From positions 1 through 5,308 of the forward strand of contig CAJAHZ010000299.1 of the NCBI GenBank assembly GCA_903939665.1: DNA of 5,308 bases, written 5' to 3'. Within the stretch, counting starts at the first letter, position 1. Each line of letters begins with the position of its first letter. The notes beneath the pieces were generated by a model. The model searched no databases. It was given only the letters and a program-made list of their open reading frames with translations, and had not been told where the DNA came from. This document shows positions 1-4,274 of this stretch, piece after piece. The DNA comes from an uncultured Pseudomonadota bacterium. GTDB lineage: Bacteria > Pseudomonadota > Gammaproteobacteria > Burkholderiales > Rhodocyclaceae. A program made the translations under genes and the position numbers.

Positions 1-168
1 CCCGAGGCGGCGCGGCGCTTTGCGCGGGCCATCGAGCGCGGTACGAGTTATGCGGTGATTCCCTGGCAAATGGGCGTCGTCGCCAAGTTGCTGCGCCTGT
101 TGCCGAATGCGCTCTACGACCGGCTGTTCGCCAAGGCGCCGCGCAAGCCGAGGCAGCTACCGCTGTAG
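1..168 (+). CDS. C-terminal end of a probable short-chain dehydrogenase/reductase (partial)
   Basis: An open frame enters from the left edge and ends at TAG 166-168, giving 55 residues. The visible tail has a segment reading YAVIPWQMGVVAKLLRLLP, followed by NALYDRLFAKAPRKPR and a short basic end. This resembles the C-terminus of short-chain dehydrogenases (SDR) of the kind with a hydrophobic/basic tail after the Rossmann core. The catalytic Tyr-x-x-x-Lys and the nucleotide-binding glycines lie outside the window, so the family call rests on the tail alone and no substrate can be proposed. The gene converges on the hydrolase gene with only 9 bp between the stop codons, and I see no intrinsic terminator in that gap. 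The coding frame is solid; the family is a recognition-level guess. Confidence 0.6.
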   Translation, partial: PEAARRFARAIERGTSYAVIPWQMGVVAKLLRLLPNALYDRLFAKAPRKPRQLPL

Positions 169-177
169 TGCGAAAGC

Positions 178-1026
178 CTATTCAATATTTGCCGGATAAG
201 GCTTGCCCATCATCCAGTCAACGATTGCATTGACCGTTTCCGTTTCTTTGCCGAAATAGCCGTGCGGGCTGAACGGGTCGCACGGCCCTGAGCGCGGCTC
301 TTTGCCACCTTTGACCGAGATTAGCGGATATTTTTCCGCGAGCGATTTGGCGGTGAAATAAGGGGTGACGTGACAACTGTCATCAACGTGATGCACAAAA
401 AGCAGTGGCGTCTTGATGACCGTGAAGTCGAACCCGGCGAGTCCGCTGCCGGCACGCGTCGCCTTGAATATAGAGGAGGTCAGCACTACCCCGGCCAGGC
501 GCGGGGCGAGCGCAGCGCCGGCGTAACCGGCGGAAACCGTGCCCCGGCTGGTGCCGATTAGAAACAATCGGGTGCCTGGAAAGCGTCTCTGCAGATCATC
601 GGCCACCGCCGCAACGTCATCAAAGTGGCGTTGGCTCATGCGGAAATGGTCCGACATCCCCTGGCTGTCCGACGGCACGTCGATGAGCCCTACAGGAATG
701 CCACGTGCGACGAACGACTTCCGCCAGCGAACCAGAAAGTTTCCACCCGGTTGCGGGATGCCTTTTTCGGTCAGACCAATGACGCCTTCACCGCCATTGA
801 ACAGGATGGCGACGATTTGTGGTTTTGTGGCGGCGGCAGGGAGGTCGGCGCTGAGCAGGTAAGGCAGGGTGGCGCCATCGGCGCTCGGTAGTCGAACGAT
901 TTCCTCAGCGCTGACGGGTGAGGGCAGGACGGCACAGAGCAGCATGGCGAGCAGGCCGCACAAGCGTGCCATTGGCCCGTTGTGATGAATGCCGTGCGAT
1001 GTTGATGGGGATAATGGGCGCAGCAC
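178..1026 (-). CDS. Secreted alpha/beta hydrolase of unknown substrate
   Basis: The 282-residue product opens with a signal peptide: basic start, hydrophobic stretch at about residues 22-37, and a VSA|EE cleavage site near residue 40, so it probably acts in the periplasm. The alpha/beta-hydrolase core shows the nucleophile elbow GTSRG with Ser160, a late acidic pair Asp215-Asp216 in HHVDDSC, and His255 in FSPHGYF, which together make a plausible Ser-Asp-His triad. Cys218 and Cys249 could form a disulfide. The longest start is GTG at 1024-1026, preceded by a good AAGGGA ribosome site (plus positions 1033-1038) with a 6-nt spacer. An ATG at residue 19 (end 972) would give a more ordinary signal peptide but has a poor ribosome site, so the start is uncertain. 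The gene is divergent from ubiU and convergent with the partial gene at the left edge. The fold is secure; the substrate (ester, peptide or other) cannot be read from the sequence. Confidence 0.85.
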   Translation of the reverse strand: MLRPLSPSTSHGIHHNGPMARLCGLLAMLLCAVLPSPVSAEEIVRLPSADGATLPYLLSADLPAAATKPQIVAILFNGGEGVIGLTEKGIPQPGGNFLVRWRKSFVARGIPVGLIDVPSDSQGMSDHFRMSQRHFDDVAAVADDLQRRFPGTRLFLIGTSRGTVSAGYAGAALAPRLAGVVLTSSIFKATRAGSGLAGFDFTVIKTPLLFVHHVDDSCHVTPYFTAKSLAEKYPLISVKGGKEPRSGPCDPFSPHGYFGKETETVNAIVDWMMGKPYPANIE

Positions 1027-1048
1027 GGTCGTTCCCTTGTCATGGCTG

Positions 1049-1084
1049 AATGGTCATCATGCAATTCTCCACGGCTCTCGGCAA
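1049..1084 (-). promoter_or_regulatory. Candidate sigma-70 promoter for the hydrolase gene
   Basis: Read on the minus strand, TTGCCG (plus 1079-1084) and CATGAT (plus 1056-1061) are separated by 17 bp. Each hexamer matches the sigma-70 consensus at 4 of 6 positions. The predicted start near 1049 would leave a leader of about 23 nt that contains the AAGGGA ribosome site before the GTG start. The match is only moderate, and such pairs occur by chance, so this is a suggestion. Confidence 0.25.
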
Positions 1085-1122
1085 GGCAAGGTCCCGGAGC
1101 AGCCCGTAAAATTTGCCGTAAA

Positions 1123-1136
1123 TTGACCAAAATCAA
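1123..1136 (+). promoter_or_regulatory. FNR/CRP-family (FNR-type) binding site upstream of ubiU
   Basis: The sequence TTGAC-CAAA-ATCAA matches the FNR/Anr consensus TTGAT-N4-ATCAA at 9 of 10 specified bases and is a near-perfect dyad centred at 1129.5. It lies 61 bp before the ubiU start. Its centre is about 41 bp upstream of the transcription start predicted from the TATACT element at 1158-1163, the spacing of class II FNR-activated promoters. As I recall, ubiUV of E. coli is anaerobically induced by FNR, so site, position and target gene agree. The regulator could be FNR, Anr or a Dnr-type paralogue, since these share nearly the same box. No binding data are available here. Confidence 0.75.
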
Positions 1137-1157
1137 TAGCCTGGCGCACTGCGCGGC

Positions 1158-1163
1158 TATACT
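1158..1163 (+). promoter_or_regulatory. -10 element of the ubiU promoter
   Basis: TATACT matches TATAAT at 5 of 6 positions and predicts a start near 1170-1171, leaving a leader of about 20 nt that contains AAGAGAG (1179-1185) five bases before the ATG. The place where a -35 would sit with a 17-bp spacer (1135-1140, AATAGC) is unlike TTGACA and overlaps the end of the FNR-type box. That is expected for a promoter that depends on an activator bound near -41.5. Confidence 0.65.
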
Positions 1164-1190
1164 TGCGTCCTTCGTATCAAGAGAGTTCCC

Positions 1191-2204
1191 ATGCTGCGCG
1201 ACAAACTCCCCGAGCTTATTTGCCCGGCCGGCAGCCTTCCGGCGCTGAAAGCGGCCGTCGACCATGGTGCCGATGCCGTTTATCTGGGCTACAAGAACGA
1301 TACCAACGCCCGCAACTTCGCCGGCCTGAATTTTGACCAGAAGGCGCTGACCGAAGGCGTTCGCTATGCCCAGTCGCGTGGTCGGAAGGTGTTGATGGCG
1401 ATCAATACCTTTGCCCAGCCGGGTCGTGTGGCCGACTGGCAAGCCGCTGTCGACGGCGCAGCCGACCTCGGTGTCGATGCGGTCATTCTGGCCGACGTCG
1501 GTCTGCTCGACTACGCCAAAAACCGTTATCCCGATCTGCGGTTGCACCTTTCGGTGCAGGGCTCGGCAACGAGCTACGAGGCGGTGAATTTCGCGCATCG
1601 CGAGTTTGGCGTGCGGCGCGCCGTTTTGCCGCGCGTGCTGACGCTGGCGCAAGTCGAACTGGTGATCAAGAACACGCCGGTCGAGATCGAGATTTTCGGT
1701 TTCGGCAGCCTGTGCGTGATGAACGAGGGACGCTGCTGGCTGTCGTCCTACGCGACCGGCGAGTCGCCCAACACGGTCGGCGCGTGTTCGCCGGCCAAGT
1801 ACGTAAAGTGGGAAAAGTCGCCGGGGCAGATGACCACCCGCCTGAACGGTATTTTGATCGACCGTTTTGGCGACAACGAGTCAGCCGGTTATCCGACCTT
1901 GTGCAAAGGCCGTTTCGAGGTCAATGGCGAGACTTATTACGCGCTTGAGGAACCGACCAGCCTCAACGTCCTTGAGATACTGCCGGAGATCGCCAAGATC
2001 GGCGTTGCGGCGATCAAGGTCGAGGGCCGCCAGCGCAGCCCTGCCTACGTTGCGCAGGTTACAAAAACCTTGAGAGCCGCTTTGGATGCGCTCGCCAGCG
2101 ATAGTGAGCGCTACCATGTGAAGCCGGCATGGCAGGCTGATCTGGCCAAGGTTTCTGAAGGCAACCAGGCGACCTTGGGCGCTTATAACCGTCCATGGCG
2201 CTGA
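1191..2204 (+). CDS. ubiU: UbiU, U32-family [4Fe-4S] subunit of the O2-independent ubiquinone hydroxylase
   Basis: The 337-residue protein is a U32 'peptidase' family member, but the family context points to ubiquinone biosynthesis and not proteolysis. UbiU pairs with UbiV as a heterodimer that hydroxylates the ubiquinone ring without oxygen. Visible hallmarks are LICPAGSLPALKAA at the N-terminus, DTNARNFAGLNF (37-48), GSLCVMNEGRCWLSSY (172-187), GESPNTVGACSPA (190-202), GYPTLCKGR (233-241) and KVEGRQRSPAYV (276-287). Cysteines 175, 182, 199 and 238 have spacings of 7, 17 and 39, the same as the cluster ligands I recall for E. coli UbiU (169, 176, 193, 232), offset by six residues because of a longer N-terminus. 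Length is also close to E. coli (331). The ATG at 1191 is the only sensible start and has an AAGAGAG ribosome site. It is first in the operon, behind an FNR-type promoter. Confidence 0.95.
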   Translation: MLRDKLPELICPAGSLPALKAAVDHGADAVYLGYKNDTNARNFAGLNFDQKALTEGVRYAQSRGRKVLMAINTFAQPGRVADWQAAVDGAADLGVDAVILADVGLLDYAKNRYPDLRLHLSVQGSATSYEAVNFAHREFGVRRAVLPRVLTLAQVELVIKNTPVEIEIFGFGSLCVMNEGRCWLSSYATGESPNTVGACSPAKYVKWEKSPGQMTTRLNGILIDRFGDNESAGYPTLCKGRFEVNGETYYALEEPTSLNVLEILPEIAKIGVAAIKVEGRQRSPAYVAQVTKTLRAALDALASDSERYHVKPAWQADLAKVSEGNQATLGAYNRPWR

Positions 2205-2215
2205 AATTCATTAAC

Positions 2216-2305
2216 CGCTCTCGACGCAGAGAGCGCAGAGACGCAGAGAACGCAGAGATTAAAAAAACGAATCATGCCTTTCTTCGCGTTCTCTGCGTCT
2301 CTGCG
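2216..2305. repeat. CGCAGAGA repeat cluster forming a long inverted repeat between ubiU and ubiV
   Basis: CGCAGAGA occurs four times in direct orientation (2225-2232, 2234-2241, 2242-2249, 2251-2258) and twice inverted (2290-2297, 2298-2305). The arms 2234-2253 and 2286-2305 are perfect 20-bp reverse complements around a 32-nt A-rich loop, and a few more pairs can form just inside. A separate small hairpin, CGCTCTC (2216-2222) with GAGAGCG (2229-2235), lies at the left edge. No T-run follows the right arm, so this is not a classic intrinsic terminator on the + strand. From memory, CGCAGAG-rich palindromes are dispersed in many environmental proteobacterial genomes, so this is probably one copy of a non-coding repeat element. 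In mRNA it could stabilise or partly uncouple the ubiU and ubiV segments. No gene is visible in the 157-bp gap. Confidence 0.85.
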
Positions 2306-2312
2306 TACTCCG

Positions 2313-2337
2313 CACCCCAAGGGTGTTTCCTTCGGGG
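2313..2337 (+). other. Stem-loop in the ubiV leader
   Basis: CCCCAAGG (2315-2322) can pair with CCTT-GGGG (2329-2337, one bulged C at 2333) around a GTGTTT loop. An alternative, mutually exclusive small hairpin pairs CACCC (2313-2317) with GGGTG (2321-2325). The structure ends nine bases before the AAGAGG ribosome site of ubiV, leaving that site free. It may be part of the same dispersed repeat block as the CGCAGAGA arms just upstream, or the far end of it. No T-run follows, so termination is not supported. Confidence 0.45.
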
Positions 2338-2361
2338 CACGTTAAAAGAGGTTTGCTACGC

Positions 2362-3273
2362 ATGAAACTCGCACTAGGCCCCTTGCTCTACTTCTGGCCA
2401 AAACAGGAAGTGATGGAGTTCTACGCCGAAATGTCGGAGAACGCGGCGGTTGACATCATTTACGTTGGTGAGGTCGTCTGTTCGCGCCGTCAGCAGATAC
2501 GGGTCGCCGACTGGATTGGTCTGGCGCGTGACCTGAGCGATGCCGGTAAGGAGGTCGTCGTTTCGGCGCAGGCGCTGCTCGAGTCGGAAAGCGATCTCAA
2601 GGCGTTGCGCCGCCTGATCGACGATGCCGGCTGCAAGGTCGAGGCCAACGATCTTGGCGCGGTGAATATCGCTGCCGGTCGGCCCTTTGTCGCCGGTCCG
2701 CATCTGAATATCTACAACGAAGCGACGATGGCGACCTATGCGCGTTATGGCATGCAGCGCTGGGTGCCGCCGCTGGAGGCCGACCGCAAGGCGATTGAGT
2801 TGCTGCACAACACGCGCCCGGCCGGCGTCGAGACCGAAGTCTTCGTTTTCGGCAAGCTGCCGCTGGCTTTCTCGGCGCGCTGCTTTACCGCCCGTTATTA
2901 CGATCTGAATAAGGACGACTGCCAGTTCAAGTGTCTCGATCACCCCGAGGGGATGACCTTGAAGACACGTGAAGGGCAGCCTTTTCTCGCGATCAACGGT
3001 ATCCAGACGATGTCGGCGCAGACTTACAATCTCTTGCACGAAGTCCCGGAGATGCTGAAAATGGGCATCGACATTATCCGCGTCAGCCCGCAGCCGCAGC
3101 ACACCAGCGCCATCGTTGCCGCCTTCGACGCGGCGCGGCGTGGGCTGCCGGTTAGCCCCGACACCACCGGCTGGGCGTCCGAGGGGATGGTCGACGGTTA
3201 CTGGTTTGGCGACGCCGGCATCGTGCAGCGTCATCAGAGTGCAATGGCACAACTCGAAGGAGCTTGCTCATGA
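2362..3273 (+). CDS. ubiV: UbiV, U32-family [4Fe-4S] partner of UbiU in O2-independent ubiquinone synthesis
   Basis: The 303-residue protein is the second U32 subunit. It opens MKLALGPLLYFWPK, very like the start of E. coli UbiV, and shows YVGEVVCSRR (34-43), FVFGKLPLAFSARCFTARY (161-179) and DDCQFKCLDHPEG (185-197). Cysteines 40, 174, 187 and 191 match the E. coli cluster ligands as I recall them (39, 180, 193, 197), including the 13- and 4-residue spacings. The start was set at ATG 2362 because homology begins there and AAGAGG (2346-2351) precedes it, although the 10-nt spacer is slightly long. An in-frame GTG at 2323 lies inside a stem-loop and would add unrelated residues. The C-terminus overlaps ubiT by four bases (ATGA). 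No second FNR-type box is visible in front of ubiV, so it is probably read from the ubiU promoter. Confidence 0.95.
   Translation: MKLALGPLLYFWPKQEVMEFYAEMSENAAVDIIYVGEVVCSRRQQIRVADWIGLARDLSDAGKEVVVSAQALLESESDLKALRRLIDDAGCKVEANDLGAVNIAAGRPFVAGPHLNIYNEATMATYARYGMQRWVPPLEADRKAIELLHNTRPAGVETEVFVFGKLPLAFSARCFTARYYDLNKDDCQFKCLDHPEGMTLKTREGQPFLAINGIQTMSAQTYNLLHEVPEMLKMGIDIIRVSPQPQHTSAIVAAFDAARRGLPVSPDTTGWASEGMVDGYWFGDAGIVQRHQSAMAQLEGACS
3256..3273 (+). promoter_or_regulatory. ubiT ribosome site and ATGA stop/start overlap
   Basis: GAAGGAG (3256-3262) lies seven bases before ATG 3270-3272, inside the last codons of ubiV, whose TGA stop is 3271-3273. This near-ideal ribosome site decides the ubiT start in favour of the ATG over an upstream in-frame TTG at 3264. 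The overlap implies translational coupling and matched amounts of UbiV and UbiT. Confidence 0.85.
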
Positions 3274-3722
3274 CTAAAGGTTTCGTGATTCCACGGTTTC
3301 GTTTGCCGGCGTTTGTTTCCGCAATCGGCGTGAAGCTGCCGCAATGGCCGCACGCCTTGGCGCTGACCGCTGGCCTGAACGTCGCGGTGAAAATGAACCT
3401 GTTGCCCGAAGACAGTCTGGCCTTGCTGGAGAACCGCGTCTTCTTCGTCGAAGTGCTCGATACCGGTGGCCGGGCCTGTTTCACCTATCGCGATGGCTTG
3501 TTCCGACCGGTCTTCTATGCGCCGGAGGCGTCGGATCTGACTTTTCGCGCCAACCTTTCGGCCTTTATGCAGTTGCTGGCGCGGCAGGAAGACCCCGATA
3601 CGCTGTTCTTCAATCGCGAACTGTCAATTGAGGGCGACACCGAACTGGGCTTGATTGTCAAGAACATGCTCGACGCCGTCGAGTGGCCGCAATTGCCTAA
3701 ATTGCCGATCTTCCGGCACTGA
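3270..3722 (+). CDS. ubiT: UbiT, SCP2-domain lipid-binding factor of O2-independent ubiquinone synthesis
   Basis: The 150-residue protein carries an SCP2 sterol/lipid-carrier domain over about residues 35-137. The hallmark is the C-terminal part of the domain, QEDPDTLFFNRELSIEGDTELGL (106-128) followed by VKNMLDAVEW (130-139), which reads almost like E. coli UbiT. A DLTFRANLSAFMQLLAR segment precedes it. UbiT is needed with UbiUV for anaerobic ubiquinone synthesis and is thought to bind the polyprenylated quinone intermediates, playing the role that UbiJ has in aerobic synthesis. The protein ends soon after the SCP2 domain (LPKLPIFRH), whereas E. coli UbiT is about 174 residues with an extra C-terminal helix and tail. 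It is translationally coupled to ubiV and lies 18 bp before the Rieske gene. The function call rests on the domain plus the ubiU-ubiV context. Confidence 0.93.
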   Translation: MTKGFVIPRFRLPAFVSAIGVKLPQWPHALALTAGLNVAVKMNLLPEDSLALLENRVFFVEVLDTGGRACFTYRDGLFRPVFYAPEASDLTFRANLSAFMQLLARQEDPDTLFFNRELSIEGDTELGLIVKNMLDAVEWPQLPKLPIFRH

Positions 3723-3740
3723 TCGCAGCGGCGGCGGGTG

Positions 3741-4274
3741 ATGGAAAAGGCCACCAGCAAGCAACGCCGCCGCATCATTCTGGCGGCCGGGGCGAGTGCA
3801 GTGGCCGGTGGTGCCGCGATGGTGCTGCGTCCGAGCGGCGTGATCATTCCCCATCCGCATGGTTCGCCGCTGAGCGTCGAACTCGCCGGCCTGCCGGAAG
3901 GCAAGTTGCGTACGGTCGAGTGGCAGGGCAAGCCGGTCTGGGTTTTGCGTCGTTCAGCAAGCGAGCTTGCCAGCCTTGCGCTGCATGAGGACGTGCTGAC
4001 CGATCCCGATTCGCTGCAATCCTTGCAGCCCCCTGCCTGCCGCAACCGGCATCGCTCGCTGCGCCCGGAGATCTTCGTGGCCATCGGCCTGTGTACGCAT
4101 CAGGGCTGCACGCCCGCACTGCTGGGCGGCGATGGCTTTCTTTGTCCCTGCCATACGTCCAGATACGATCTCGCCGGTCGCGTTTTCAAGGTTGGCCCGG
4201 CGACCGCCAATCTGGTGATTCCGGCGTATCGTTTCGATGCCGAAAACCGGTTGCTGATCGGCGTCGACGCCTGA
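3741..4274 (+). CDS. Stand-alone bc1-type Rieske [2Fe-2S] protein with Tat signal anchor
   Basis: The 177-residue protein begins with a basic KQRRR (7-11) and a hydrophobic stretch (about 12-29), a likely Tat signal that stays as a membrane anchor as in bc1 Rieske subunits; the globular part would face the periplasm. Rieske box 1 is C118-T-H120-Q-G-C123 and box 2 is C135-P-C137-H138-T-S140-R-Y142. Ligands C118, H120, C135 and H138 and the C123/C137 disulfide pair are all present, as are Ser140 and Tyr142, whose hydrogen bonds raise cluster potential in quinol-oxidising Rieske proteins. DLAGRVFK and GPATANLVIPAY follow as in PetA. Unusual points are Thr139 where PetA has Gly, and only 11 residues between C123 and C135. 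No cytochrome b or c1 gene follows. ATG 3741 was chosen over GTG 3738; the ribosome site is weak. The biological role is not established. Confidence 0.88.
   Translation: MEKATSKQRRRIILAAGASAVAGGAAMVLRPSGVIIPHPHGSPLSVELAGLPEGKLRTVEWQGKPVWVLRRSASELASLALHEDVLTDPDSLQSLQPPACRNRHRSLRPEIFVAIGLCTHQGCTPALLGGDGFLCPCHTSRYDLAGRVFKVGPATANLVIPAYRFDAENRLLIGVDA

Noticed and set aside
922..972. Lipoprotein signal for the hydrolase
   Set aside because: The cysteine in the hydrophobic segment is preceded by MLL and not by a lipobox with a small residue before Cys, whereas a normal VSA|EE cleavage site is present.
771..1652. Long minus-strand open frame overlapping the hydrolase N-terminus and ubiU
   Set aside because: Its protein resembles no family I know and is rich in Arg/His/Gln as expected for a shadow frame. 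It lies antisense to the well-conserved UbiU reading frame and over the hydrolase gene in another frame.
2225..2305. CRISPR array
   Set aside because: The repeated unit is only eight bases, copies are almost adjacent, two are inverted, and there are no spacers of regular length or cas genes nearby.
2234..2312. Rho-independent terminator after ubiU
   Set aside because: The stem is strong but has a 32-nt loop and is followed by TACTCCGC and not a T-run; ubiV also needs transcription through it unless a separate promoter exists, and none is visible.
2323..2361. GTG start giving a 13-residue longer UbiV
   Set aside because: The extension lies in a stem-loop, has no ribosome site and is outside the UbiV homology, which begins at MKLALGP.
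2374..3252. Long minus-strand open frame opposite ubiV
   Set aside because: It is an antisense shadow of UbiV, whose conserved cysteines and motifs fix the + strand frame. Long antisense frames are common in GC-rich genes.
1191..3273. UbiU and UbiV as collagenase-like U32 peptidases
   Set aside because: The family name suggests protease, but the cysteine sets, the pairing of two U32 genes and the adjacent SCP2-domain gene match UbiUVT of ubiquinone synthesis.
3741..4274. Start of a petABC (cytochrome bc1) operon
   Set aside because: The next gene starts at 4274 and is a threonine ammonia-lyase; no cytochrome b or c1 is present in the window.
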